A DNA stretch of 43,146 nt from CAZKUB01 sp964592335 (GTDB lineage: Archaea; Thermoplasmatota; E2; DHVEG-1): positions 1-43,146 of the forward strand of contig CAZQEU010000005.1 of NCBI GenBank assembly GCA_964592335.1, written 5' to 3'. Position numbers and translations under genes: made by a program. The notes beneath the pieces are model-generated. The model searched no databases. It worked only from the letters and a program-made list of their open reading frames with translations, and was not told the DNA's origin. Below, piece by piece: positions 8,056 through 15,396 of the stretch; position 1 is the stretch's first letter, and every line of letters starts with the position of its first letter.

Positions 8056-8787
8056 TCACAAGTTTAGTACTCTAATCTTTAATTCTTCAGCTTTCTTTCC
8101 AATTTCTGTTCTCTTTCTTGTTCCAACGGTACTACCTATTCTTGCTGCCTGGGTTTTTGGATTGATATCTTTTAGATCATCTGCATTATTTACAACTATT
8201 TCTTCAAATCCTGATGAATGAAGACCTCTTACTTCTTTAGGGCCTCGAAAACCAACCCTTACTTTGCTTGGTCTGTATTTAAGATTTATTCGCATTTTTG
8301 AGGTTATACCATCGGGTCTACGCCAGTTTTTAGGAATTCGTTTATAACGATGCCATTCTTCACGTAAAAATTTAGGTGTTCTTCTTTTAAGTTCTTTTCT
8401 TTTCTCTAGTTTGTCTTTTAAATCTGATTTGAGCTCTGGTTTTATTTTAGTTTTTGGTTTTTTGATTTTTTTCTCTTCTTTTTTTGTTTCTACTGATTTT
8501 TCATCTTTTTTAGTGGATGTAGTTTTCTTTGTAGTTGTTGTTTTTTTATCTTCTTTCTTTGGTTTTGTTTCTTTTTTGGTTTTAGTAGTTGTTTTCTTTT
8601 GTTCTTTTTTCACTGGTTTTTTTTCTGTTTCTTTCTTTTTTCCCGTGGTTTTTGTTTTGGTGGTTTTTTTGGATGTACTTGTTTTTTGTTTTGTTTTATC
8701 ACCTTGTTTTTTAGTAGCTGTGGTTTTCTTGGCTGGTGTTTTCTTTGTAGTAGTTTTAGTTTTTTTGTCTTTATCTTCTTCTGCCAT
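8056..8787 (-). CDS. rpl32e: 50S ribosomal protein eL32 with long Lys/Thr-rich N-terminal extension
   Basis: The eL32 core occupies about residues 125-243 (RTPKFLREEWHRYKRIPKNW, then YRPSKVRVGFRGPKEVRGLH). It is preceded by about 120 residues composed almost wholly of Lys, Thr, Glu and Pro, of low complexity and probably disordered. Residues 15-51 are encoded by a 111-bp sequence identical to one in uL24. The start is supported by GGAGGT 8 bases upstream and overlaps the uL6 stop (TAATG). Haloarchaeal eL32 is also N-terminally extended, but by a folded helix-hairpin-helix domain rather than this repeat. Confidence 0.95.
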   Translation of the reverse strand: MAEEDKDKKTKTTTKKTPAKKTTATKKQGDKTKQKTSTSKKTTKTKTTGKKKETEKKPVKKEQKKTTTKTKKETKPKKEDKKTTTTKKTTSTKKDEKSVETKKEEKKIKKPKTKIKPELKSDLKDKLEKRKELKRRTPKFLREEWHRYKRIPKNWRRPDGITSKMRINLKYRPSKVRVGFRGPKEVRGLHSSGFEEIVVNNADDLKDINPKTQAARIGSTVGTRKRTEIGKKAEELKIRVLNL

Positions 8788-9329
8788 TATTGTCTACCTC
8801 CTTTGCTAGTTCTATATACTCCATCTTGAAAAACTCGTATATCTCTTTTTCTTACTCTGGTAGCTCGTTCTATGTTTGCTACGGTTTGTCCTACTTTTTC
8901 TTTGTCGATTCCTGTGACGGTTACGTCATCTCCTTTTGACTCAACTGTTACTCCTTCAAGGATTTTAGCACGTCTTGGCGCACGTTCCCCAAGAAAGTTT
9001 TGTATTACAAATTTGTCTTCTTCTACCGATGTTTTAATTGGAAAATGAGAAAACACTGTTTTCATTTTATATTCAAAACCTTGGTTTACACCATGTATCA
9101 TATTTTTCATATGAGCTACATAGGTTCCAAATAGTGCTTTTTCTTTTTTTCTTACATTTTTGCTTTGTATATTGATGTTGTTTCCTTTTACATTTACATC
9201 AATTTTTGGATGGGAAAAAGTTCTTTTCAGTTCTCCTTTTTCACCTTTGATAATTAAAATGTTATTTTCAAATGTTGCAGTAACACCTTCAGGAATTTCG
9301 ATTTGTTCATTCATTTCAGCAGTTTTCAT
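8787..9329 (-). CDS. rplF: 50S ribosomal protein uL6
   Basis: uL6, about 180 aa, near the factor-binding site of the large subunit. IEIPEGVTATFENNILIIKG and VFSHFPIKTSVEEDKFVIQN are typical. The ATG at 9327-9329 (MKTAEMNEQ) is chosen because GGTGA lies 8 bases upstream. A GTG inside that Shine-Dalgarno would add only four residues. The ending (KRDIRVFQDGVYRTSKG) matches archaeal uL6. Its TAA shares a base with the eL32 start. Confidence 0.95.
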   Translation of the reverse strand: MKTAEMNEQIEIPEGVTATFENNILIIKGEKGELKRTFSHPKIDVNVKGNNINIQSKNVRKKEKALFGTYVAHMKNMIHGVNQGFEYKMKTVFSHFPIKTSVEEDKFVIQNFLGERAPRRAKILEGVTVESKGDDVTVTGIDKEKVGQTVANIERATRVRKRDIRVFQDGVYRTSKGGRQ

Positions 9330-9346
9330 TTTATTTATCACCTTTT

Positions 9347-9736
9347 CTAGTAGACATATGCTAGAAGTTTTCCTCCTATTCCGTTCTTTTTTGCTTCGTC
9401 CTGTGAAAGTATTCCTTTAGTGGTTGTTAGAATTAATAATCCAAAATGCTGAGCGGGAAGATAACGTGATTCCCATTTATCAAGGTCTATTCCTTTTATT
9501 GGATATCTAGGTTTTATTACACCACAATTGTTTATATTACCAGATAGTTTAACATCGTACACACCTGCTTTTCCATCGTCTATATACTCAAATTCACTGA
9601 TGTATCCTTTGTCTTTTAGGAGATTTAATACTCCTCCTATCAATTTTGAGGAAGGCTGTATCATGCATTTTCCTTTTCCTTTTATTTCTGCGTTTTTTAT
9701 TGTTGAAAGCGCATTTGCTAATGAATCATTTAACAT
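9347..9736 (-). CDS. rpsH: 30S ribosomal protein uS8
   Basis: uS8, about 129 aa, a primary 16S rRNA-binding protein. The start MLNDSLANALSTIKNAEIKG is the usual archaeal one. An upstream in-frame ATG at 9752-9754 would place the GGAGG ribosome-binding site inside the coding region, so the second ATG is preferred. The C-terminal signature GLLILTTTKGILSQDEAKKN is present. It lies 17 bases after the uS14 stop, and uL6 follows. Confidence 0.95.
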   Translation of the reverse strand: MLNDSLANALSTIKNAEIKGKGKCMIQPSSKLIGGVLNLLKDKGYISEFEYIDDGKAGVYDVKLSGNINNCGVIKPRYPIKGIDLDKWESRYLPAQHFGLLILTTTKGILSQDEAKKNGIGGKLLAYVY

Positions 9737-9753
9737 CTTTTTTTTAGCCTCCA

Positions 9754-9909
9754 TTAAGAATATTTTTTAAATCCCATTTCTTCTGCTTTTTCTCTGAAAC
9801 ATTGTCTGCAAAGATGAAGCCCATATGCTCTTATGAGCCCTCTTTTTCTTCCGCAACGTTCACAACCTTTTTGCCGGCCATACTCTTTCTTTTTTTCTTT
9901 TATCTTCAT
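9754..9909 (-). CDS. rpsN: 30S ribosomal protein uS14 (zinc-binding)
   Basis: A 51-aa uS14 too short to stand out by length. Translation: MKIKEKKKEYGRQKGCERCG, then RKRGLIRAYGLHLCRQCFRE, then KAEEMGFKKYS. The two CxxC pairs (CERC and CRQC) form the zinc-ribbon of C+ type uS14, and the GFKKYS end is typical of archaea. Its ATG overlaps the uL5 TGA (ATGA), and its stop is followed by the uS8 ribosome-binding site. The position between uL5 and uS8 is conserved in archaea. Confidence 0.96.
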   Translation of the reverse strand: MKIKEKKKEYGRQKGCERCGRKRGLIRAYGLHLCRQCFREKAEEMGFKKYS

Positions 9910-10484
9910 TGTATTACCTCCACGTTGTATTTATCTTTGAAAAATTCCATTGTGTCTTCTTTTTTTACTGCATGTCTAGTTGGTATGCGTCTTCTCTGTA
10001 TCCTTCGGCGTTTTATGCGATAACCTGGTTTCTTCATTGTAATACATACATCCATCCCAAAAATCCCTATGTTAGGATCATATTTTTGGCTTTTAAAAAG
10101 AGTATGATCAGGTATGCCAAAAGATATATTGCCTTGTCCATCAAATGCATAGTCTGCTATTTTATTTTCACGTGTTAAAAGCGCTTCTTTCAAAAATTCA
10201 TCTGCTTTTTTTCTACGTAGAGTTACCTTACATCCAATGGGCATTCTCTTCCTCAGTGCCCAGTCTTTATTTGTAGTTTTTGAAAGAGTTTGAATAGGTT
10301 TTCTACCTGTTATATTTTTTAATACTGATTCTGCTTTTTTAAGCCTTTCTCCTGCTTCACCTACTCCTATGTTTACTGTTATTTTCTCTATTTGAGGGGT
10401 GAATAGTTTTTGGTTTTTCTCTGTATCTTTTTTTGTTTTGTTTGTTTTCTTCTTTGTAGCTTTGCTAGTTTTTTTTGCAGGCAT
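9906..10484 (-). CDS. rplE: 50S ribosomal protein uL5 with basic N-terminal extension
   Basis: uL5, 192 aa, binds 5S rRNA with uL18. The core starts near residue 29 (FTPQIEKITVNIGVGEAGER) and includes TGRKPIQTLSKTTNKDWALR and ISFGIPDHTLF. About 28 residues of Lys/Thr-rich sequence precede it (AKKTSKATKKKTNKTKKD), similar in composition to the tails of eL32 and uL24. The ATG overlaps the eS4 stop (TAATG), with GGTGA 7 bases upstream. Confidence 0.96.
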   Translation of the reverse strand: MPAKKTSKATKKKTNKTKKDTEKNQKLFTPQIEKITVNIGVGEAGERLKKAESVLKNITGRKPIQTLSKTTNKDWALRKRMPIGCKVTLRRKKADEFLKEALLTRENKIADYAFDGQGNISFGIPDHTLFKSQKYDPNIGIFGMDVCITMKKPGYRIKRRRIQRRRIPTRHAVKKEDTMEFFKDKYNVEVIQ

Positions 10485-11197
10485 TACATTTTCACCTCAG
10501 GTATCTCAATTACAGGCTTGTTTTTACCAATTGGAAACACATATTCTTGAAGTGTTGAAAATTCGGTTTGCCCCTTCATCTTTGCAAGATTTTGTTTTGA
10601 TGATTTAATTATATTTAATTCCTCTATGTTTGCTAGTTCTCCAATATGACTACCATTGATGATCATAGATACAGTTCCTTTTTCGAATTTGTAACTATCC
10701 TCTATTTTTTGATCTTTAAAGTTTATTTTTAAAACATCGCCAGTTTTGTATTCGTCTTTCTTGATTATTTTGTTTCTTCCATCATGCAGATTTAATTGTA
10801 TCTGTTTTCCTTTGAGGATTTTTTTATCTTCGATTCTGCATAATTTCCATTTTGCTTCAGATGTTTTTATTTGGGTAAGTGTAAGTTTTCCTCTTCTATC
10901 AAAAAGAATTCTGTAGTCTTTTTTCATTTTTGGAATGCTTATTACATCCATAAAACCACATGGGAATTTATGGCTTTTACGTATCTTTCCATCTACAAGT
11001 ATGCCTCCCTCTGAAAGAACTCTCTTTGTTTCACGTCGTGTATCTGCAAGTTTTAGATAATCTCGTATAATTGAACCTAGAGGTATTGACTCTATTATTG
11101 CATGTGGACCAGATTCTGATTTTATTGTCCATGTTTTTTCTTTTCTGTGTATGGCTAGTGCTCTTGGAGCATTTAGTCGTTTCATGTGTTTGCTCAT
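10484..11197 (-). CDS. rps4e: 30S ribosomal protein eS4
   Basis: eS4, 237 aa, found in archaea and eukaryotes only. It starts MSKHMKRLNAPRALAIHRKE, then an S4-like RNA-binding domain (ILVDGKIRKSHKFPCGFMDV) and a KOW-containing C-terminal half. GAGGAAAA precedes the start, which follows the uL24 stop directly. Length and order (uL24-eS4-uL5) are usual for archaea. Confidence 0.97.
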   Translation of the reverse strand: MSKHMKRLNAPRALAIHRKEKTWTIKSESGPHAIIESIPLGSIIRDYLKLADTRRETKRVLSEGGILVDGKIRKSHKFPCGFMDVISIPKMKKDYRILFDRRGKLTLTQIKTSEAKWKLCRIEDKKILKGKQIQLNLHDGRNKIIKKDEYKTGDVLKINFKDQKIEDSYKFEKGTVSMIINGSHIGELANIEELNIIKSSKQNLAKMKGQTEFSTLQEYVFPIGKNKPVIEIPEVKM

Positions 11198-11989
11198 TTA
11201 TTTTTCCTCCTCTTCTTCTTTTGGTGTTTTTTTCTTTGCTGGTGTCTTCTTTTTTGTTTCTACTGATTTTTTTCCCGTGGTTTTTGTTTTGGTGGTTTTT
11301 TTGGATGTACTTGTTTTTTGTTTTGTTTTATCACCTTGTTTTTTAGTAGCTGTGGTTTTCTTGGCTGGTGTTTTCTTTTTGGTATCAGTTGTTTTTTTCT
11401 TTTTTTCTGTGGTTTTTGTTTCGGTTGATTTTTTCTTTTTATCTTCAGGTTTTTTTGTTTCAGTTTTTATTTCTTTTTTACTTGTCTTTTCTTCTTCAGA
11501 TGATTCCTCTTGTTCTTCTTTTTGCTTTTCTGCTTCTTGCCTTGCTAGTTCTTCTTCAATTTTTTTCTTTTCTTCTTCTGCTTGTTTTATCTGTTCGGCT
11601 GCTTCTTTTTCAATTTCTTTTTTTGCATCCTCAGATAAATCTCTTTCAAGTTTACTTCTTCGCCATTTGTCAGTAAGATTAAGTTTAGTTACCATAACAT
11701 TGCTAGGATGGATTGGCTTTGGGATTTTATTTCCATCTGCCTTAATCATAGTTATTCCTTCTATGTAAATCGTGTTTTTCTTAATGTTTACATCTACTAC
11801 TTTATCTTCATGTCCTCTAAAACTTCCACGCATTACTTTTACAGTGTCTCCTTTTACAACAGGTATGGATCTTTTATCATATTTTAGTAAAAGATTTTCT
11901 TCCAGATGTGATGCCATCATTTTTCTTTTCTTATGTAAAGGAGCATTGTAAAATGCTTTTCTTTGTTTTCCAGGATTTGTATTTTTCAT
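11198..11989 (-). CDS. rplX: 50S ribosomal protein uL24 with long charged C-terminal extension
   Basis: The uL24 core lies in about residues 1-130: MKNTNPGKQRKAFYNAPLHK and the KOW motif (GDTVKVMRGSFRGHEDKVVD). An Ala/Glu/Lys helical segment of about 40 residues follows, then about 95 residues of Lys/Thr/Pro repeats, so the protein is roughly twice the normal length. About 37 residues of this tail (near 205-241) are encoded by a 111-bp sequence identical to one in eL32. The ATG at 11987-11989 is preferred because GAGGT (formed with the uL14 stop) sits 8 bases upstream. Two earlier ATGs in frame are too close to that site. Confidence 0.94.
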   Translation of the reverse strand: MKNTNPGKQRKAFYNAPLHKKRKMMASHLEENLLLKYDKRSIPVVKGDTVKVMRGSFRGHEDKVVDVNIKKNTIYIEGITMIKADGNKIPKPIHPSNVMVTKLNLTDKWRRSKLERDLSEDAKKEIEKEAAEQIKQAEEEKKKIEEELARQEAEKQKEEQEESSEEEKTSKKEIKTETKKPEDKKKKSTETKTTEKKKKTTDTKKKTPAKKTTATKKQGDKTKQKTSTSKKTTKTKTTGKKSVETKKKTPAKKKTPKEEEEEK

Positions 11990-12000
11990 AATCATAAACC

Positions 12001-12399
12001 TCATACTATTATTGATGCGTTTGAAGCGATCTTTGGGTATCTCTCTGCTGCTTCAAGTGCAACAGGTCCTTTTATCATACTTCCTTTTGTCTCACCAGTC
12101 TCTGTAACGATTACTGCTGCATTGTCCTCAAACTGTACCATTGTACCATCTGATCTTCTAAATGGTCTTCTTTGACGTACTATTACTGCTTTCATGAGTT
12201 GCCGTCTCATATCAGCAGCACCTTTTTTAACACTAATAATCACCAGGTCTCCTACACCTGCACGTGGATACCTTCGATGCGTGCCTTTAAGCTTTGGAGT
12301 CATTACGATTTGTACTATTTTTGCACCAGTGTTATCAATACACTCTAAACGTGCGCCAACGGGTAACCCGCGTTTAGTTCTACCAGCGATACCTTTCAT
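12001..12399 (-). CDS. rplN: 50S ribosomal protein uL14
   Basis: uL14, 132 aa, at the subunit interface. MKGIAGRTKRGLPVGARLEC opens the protein and the signature LVIISVKKGAADMRRQLMKA is clear. Length is normal with no extension. A GTGAT purine-rich site precedes the ATG, and the TGA forms part of the uL24 ribosome-binding site. Confidence 0.97.
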   Translation of the reverse strand: MKGIAGRTKRGLPVGARLECIDNTGAKIVQIVMTPKLKGTHRRYPRAGVGDLVIISVKKGAADMRRQLMKAVIVRQRRPFRRSDGTMVQFEDNAAVIVTETGETKGSMIKGPVALEAAERYPKIASNASIIV

Positions 12400-12411
12400 T
12401 TTTTATCACTC

Positions 12412-12750
12412 TCAAATTTTTTCAATTGTTACAAATGAAACTGTTTTACTGAGAGGCCTGCACTCGGCGATACGTACATTATCGCCAGATTTTACTTTTA
12501 TGCAAGGCGGACAGTGTGCAGCGTATTTGCTTGTTCTTTTTTCATAACGTTCATATTTAGGAACATAGTGCATATATTCTCTTTTAACAACTATTGAGTT
12601 TTGCATTTTTGCATCTGAAACAATACCTGTGATTACTTGTCCACGTACTGAAAGTGTTCCATGAAATGGACAATATTTATCATTACAACTCTCAGTTGGA
12701 GCTTTGACGTTTAATCCTATGTTTTTTGCATCTGTTTTTTTATCGGTCAT
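12412..12750 (-). CDS. rpsQ: 30S ribosomal protein uS17
   Basis: Archaeal uS17, 112 aa. IGLNVKAPTESCNDKYCPFH is the archaeal N-terminal segment, and the OB-fold core contains VKREYMHYVPKYERYEKRTS and SGDNVRIAECRPLSKTVSFV. The ATG at 12748-12750 (MTDKK) has GGTGA 8 bases upstream. A GTG inside that site would add four residues and is less likely. It overlaps the end of Rnp1 slightly in its leader. Confidence 0.95.
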   Translation of the reverse strand: MTDKKTDAKNIGLNVKAPTESCNDKYCPFHGTLSVRGQVITGIVSDAKMQNSIVVKREYMHYVPKYERYEKRTSKYAAHCPPCIKVKSGDNVRIAECRPLSKTVSFVTIEKI

Positions 12751-12758
12751 TTGGTTTT

Positions 12759-13022
12759 TCACCTTACTTTTTTAATTCTATCTTCAGGTCTATACGCGAT
12801 TTTTTTACCATCGATGATGATTTTTTCATCATTGGTTTTAAATTCAAATATCGCCGTTTTTTTGGCGATTGTTTTGTTACCATGATTTGTTTTTATTTGG
12901 AAGGTATTTTTTGTCTCATCGACAATGAGCCCATACTGCCCTTTCCAATTGGGATCTGTGCATTCAACGATTTTCACATGCTGGCCTATGAATTCTTCTT
13001 TTCCAAGATTTTTTGCATTCAT
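12759..13022 (-). CDS. rnp1: Ribonuclease P protein component 1 (Rpp29/Pop4 homologue)
   Basis: An 87-aa protein subunit of archaeal RNase P, which assists the RNase P RNA in 5' maturation of tRNAs. EEFIGQHVKIVECTDPNWKG and IAKKTAIFEFKTNDEKIIID match the Sm-like Rpp29 fold. It is encoded between aIF1 and uS17, the conserved archaeal position. GAGGT lies 6 bases before the ATG. A 72-bp gap, unusual for this tight cluster, separates it from aIF1. Confidence 0.93.
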   Translation of the reverse strand: MNAKNLGKEEFIGQHVKIVECTDPNWKGQYGLIVDETKNTFQIKTNHGNKTIAKKTAIFEFKTNDEKIIIDGKKIAYRPEDRIKKVR

Positions 13023-13094
13023 ATTTTTACCTCATATTTCTTGAGGATTCAAACCCGCAAGGGAAATTCTTGTGTTGAAAAGCCTTTTTTTTTG

Positions 13095-13394
13095 TTATGC
13101 TATTTCAACTGTGAATCCCATTTTTTCTAGGGTTTCTTTTACTTTGTTTCTGTGATCGCCTTGAAGCTCAATTTTCCCGTCTTTTATTGTTCCACCGCAT
13201 GCACATTTGGATTTTAGTTGTGTTACCAACGTATCGATGTCTAGATCATGGGTGTTTATTCCATCCACGATTGTCATCATTTTCCCATATCGGCGTCTAT
13301 CCACTTGGATAGTTATTTTTTGTTGTTCACGTGCGATGTCTTCACAGACGCAGATTTCTTTAGGCAGACCACATACTTCACATATATCGCTCAT
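13095..13394 (-). CDS. Translation initiation factor aIF1 (SUI1 family)
   Basis: A 99-aa SUI1-domain protein that guards start-codon selection on the 30S subunit. The archaeal N-terminal cysteine motif (CEVCGLPKEICVC) may bind zinc. The SUI1 core follows (RRRYGKMMTIVDGINTHDLD, then KSKCACGGTIKDGKIELQGD). Position after uL29 is conserved in archaea. GGAGA precedes the ATG, and the gene follows the uL29 stop directly. Confidence 0.95.
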   Translation of the reverse strand: MSDICEVCGLPKEICVCEDIAREQQKITIQVDRRRYGKMMTIVDGINTHDLDIDTLVTQLKSKCACGGTIKDGKIELQGDHRNKVKETLEKMGFTVEIA

Positions 13395-13595
13395 TTATTG
13401 TTCTCCTTCCTCCCGCATAACCGTGAGTATCTTTGCAATGCTCATCCTAAGCTGCCTTATTTTGCCGGGTGATGGAGGTGATCCTCCCATTGCAGCAACA
13501 CCACGTTCATGCATCAGTTCACTTTTCAATTCATTGAGTTTTTCCTTTCTTTCTTCAGGTGAAAACTCTCTAATTTCTTTAGCATTAAGAACCAT
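13395..13595 (-). CDS. rpmC: 50S ribosomal protein uL29
   Basis: uL29, 66 aa, a helical hairpin at the tunnel exit where SRP docks. EIREFSPEERKEKLNELKSE and PGKIRQLRMSIAKILTVMRE are the two helices. GGAGGA precedes the ATG, which begins 4 bases after the uS3 stop. Length is normal. Confidence 0.96.
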   Translation of the reverse strand: MVLNAKEIREFSPEERKEKLNELKSELMHERGVAAMGGSPPSPGKIRQLRMSIAKILTVMREEGEQ

Positions 13596-13599
13596 AATT

Positions 13600-14478
13600 T
13601 TAGTCCTCCTTTCCGATTACTTTTCTAAGGTCTTTGAAAATTGCTTCAGCGGTTTTTGTACCAATTCCATTTATTGCTCCGATGTCATCTACATCAAGCT
13701 CGAGGAGTTCTTCACATGTCTTAAATCCTGCTTTTTCAAACTTTTTGACAACTGAAGGGCCTACTCCAGGTATTCCTTTGATTTTTTTGATATCTGTCTT
13801 TTTTGTTTTTTCTTCTTTTTGTTTGGTTTTTTCCTCTGGTTTTTCTTCAGATTTTTTTGTTTCATCTGTTTTTTCAGAGGCAGTAGGTTTTATACTTATT
13901 TCATCAGGAAGTTTTGCATCTGGTTTCATAATGTTGACTTTTACACCCAGTACTCCTGCTTTAAGTTTTGCGACTGCATAACCTCTATTCATTACTTGTT
14001 TTGCTGTTTCTCCACAGTATTTAACATGTCCTTTAGTGAATTTTTCTGTTCTGTGTCTTGATCCTGTAAGTTTACCTGCTATTATTATCTGACATCCTTT
14101 TGCACCAGAGCTCATTATTCTTCTAACTGTTGAATGCCCTGCTCTTCTGAAATGCCATCCTCTCTCTAATGCTTCTGCAAGTTTTTCTGCCATTATCTGT
14201 GCATTTAGATTTGCTTTTGCACCTGCTTCTTCAATTTCTATTTGTGGATTTTCGACATTGAAGTTATCTTTTATTTCTTCTGTTAGTTCTTTGATTTTTC
14301 TGCCGCCTTTACCTATTACCATCCCTGGTCTTTCGACAGTTATACTTATTCTTGTACCCATTGGTGTTCTCTGGATTGTCATTCCTCCAAAACCTGCTCC
14401 TTCTATTTTTTTGATAAGGAATTCTTTGATGAGTATTCGATTTGTGTTTTCCCTTATGAAAGTTCGTTCTCCAGTCAT
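13600..14478 (-). CDS. rpsC: 30S ribosomal protein uS3 fused to a C-terminal helix-hairpin-helix domain
   Basis: uS3, 292 aa, lining the mRNA entry channel. The KH domain has VIGKGGRKIKELTEEI (54-69), and the C-terminal uS3 domain runs to about residue 195 (RRAGHSTVRRIMSSGAKGCQ). A Glu/Lys/Thr linker (about 200-228) leads to a helix-hairpin-helix module (229-290) with the two hairpins GIPGVGPSVVKKFEKAGF and INGIGTKTAEAIFKDL. Such modules bind nucleic acid backbones. The domain is extra relative to bacterial and many archaeal uS3. The ATG overlaps the uL22 stop (TAATG). Confidence 0.96.
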   Translation of the reverse strand: MTGERTFIRENTNRILIKEFLIKKIEGAGFGGMTIQRTPMGTRISITVERPGMVIGKGGRKIKELTEEIKDNFNVENPQIEIEEAGAKANLNAQIMAEKLAEALERGWHFRRAGHSTVRRIMSSGAKGCQIIIAGKLTGSRHRTEKFTKGHVKYCGETAKQVMNRGYAVAKLKAGVLGVKVNIMKPDAKLPDEISIKPTASEKTDETKKSEEKPEEKTKQKEEKTKKTDIKKIKGIPGVGPSVVKKFEKAGFKTCEELLELDVDDIGAINGIGTKTAEAIFKDLRKVIGKED

Positions 14479-14921
14479 TACTCTACCTCTTCTATTATTA
14501 TTTCAACATTAGTTGTTCTGGTATTTTTATCAGTGGCTCTGCCTTGAGCCCTTGGCATAATGCCTCTTACCACACGTCCACCGTATGCAGAGGCATGAAT
14601 GATTTTCATATTTTCTGGATCAAAACCTTTGTACTCTGCATTGTTTTCAGCGTTTTCTAATATTTTGAGTAGATATTTTGCTGCTTTCTGTGGAAAACTA
14701 CCTGGTCCTATTCCTTTTTGATGAGCACGTTTCTGTTTATGAAATACTGCAGGTACAGCTCTTTTTTGATCAATTATTTCCTGAAGATATTTTTTTCCTT
14801 CAGGGACTTTCATACCCTTTATTGCATAAGCTATATTTCTTGAATCTTTTCTTGAGCAGTGTAGCTCATATCCGAAGGCTTTAGCGGTTTTATCTGGGTC
14901 TACATCTGTTGAATATTTCAT
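14478..14921 (-). CDS. rplV: 50S ribosomal protein uL22
   Basis: uL22, 147 aa, lines the peptide exit tunnel. MKYSTDVDPDKTAKAFGYEL is a usual euryarchaeal opening, and the beta-hairpin loop region GGRVVRGIMPRAQGRATDKN is present. It starts 6 bases after the uS19 stop and shares a base with the uS3 start. Confidence 0.97.
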   Translation of the reverse strand: MKYSTDVDPDKTAKAFGYELHCSRKDSRNIAYAIKGMKVPEGKKYLQEIIDQKRAVPAVFHKQKRAHQKGIGPGSFPQKAAKYLLKILENAENNAEYKGFDPENMKIIHASAYGGRVVRGIMPRAQGRATDKNTRTTNVEIIIEEVE

Positions 14922-14927
14922 ATATCA

Positions 14928-15392
14928 TCACTTCAAAGGCATAAATTTAGACGATCTGGTTGCACCTACACCAGGTCCGGTATGTTTTACTTTCGATCGA
15001 GTTAGTGCGAATTCTCCTAGGTAATGTCCTATCATATTTGCTTGAATATCGACTCTTTGAAATTCTTTACCGTTATATACATAAATTGTATGATCTACAA
15101 AACTTGGAAGTATTATCATATCGCGACAATGTGTTCTAATTGTATCTCCTTTCTGTGCTTTTTCTATGTCATTTAAAAGCTTATTTTGTTTGACAGTAAG
15201 ACCTCGTGAAAGGGTTCTTCTCATACGTGATGGAAGAAGTGGCAATAATTCATCTAATGTTAGTTTTTGTAGTTCCTCAAGACTTAGCCCTCGGTATTTG
15301 AATTCTTTCTTTTTAAACTCTATTTTTTTCCTTCTGGCTTTCCTTCTACTCCTTGCAGATGACTTAAATCCTTTCTTACTTTTTTTAGCCAT
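14928..15392 (-). CDS. rpsS: 30S ribosomal protein uS19
   Basis: uS19, 154 aa. The archaeal-type N-terminal part (FKYRGLSLEELQKLTLDELL, then LLPSRMRRTLSRGL) precedes the core, which ends FALTRSKVKHTGPGVGATRS. The first 28 residues are very basic. It starts 4 bases after the uL2 stop. Confidence 0.97.
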   Translation of the reverse strand: MAKKSKKGFKSSARSRRKARRKKIEFKKKEFKYRGLSLEELQKLTLDELLPLLPSRMRRTLSRGLTVKQNKLLNDIEKAQKGDTIRTHCRDMIILPSFVDHTIYVYNGKEFQRVDIQANMIGHYLGEFALTRSKVKHTGPGVGATRSSKFMPLK

Positions 15393-15396
15393 TTAT

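Noticed and set aside
8411..8829. Long plus-strand reading frames opposite the eL32 extension
   Set aside because: They are antisense shadows of the Lys/Thr-rich repeat (poly-Phe/Val products). The minus strand encodes a clear ribosomal protein with a ribosome-binding site.
11071..11768. Plus-strand frames opposite uL24
   Set aside because: Low-complexity Phe/Ser/Leu products mirroring the charged tail. No promoter or ribosome-binding site is seen and the antisense gene is certain.
13043..13058. Possible tRNA T-arm (minus strand GCGGGTTTGAATCCTC) in the aIF1-Rnp1 gap
   Set aside because: The T-loop reads TTTGAAT instead of TTCGAAT. No acceptor end, anticodon arm or D-arm is found around it.
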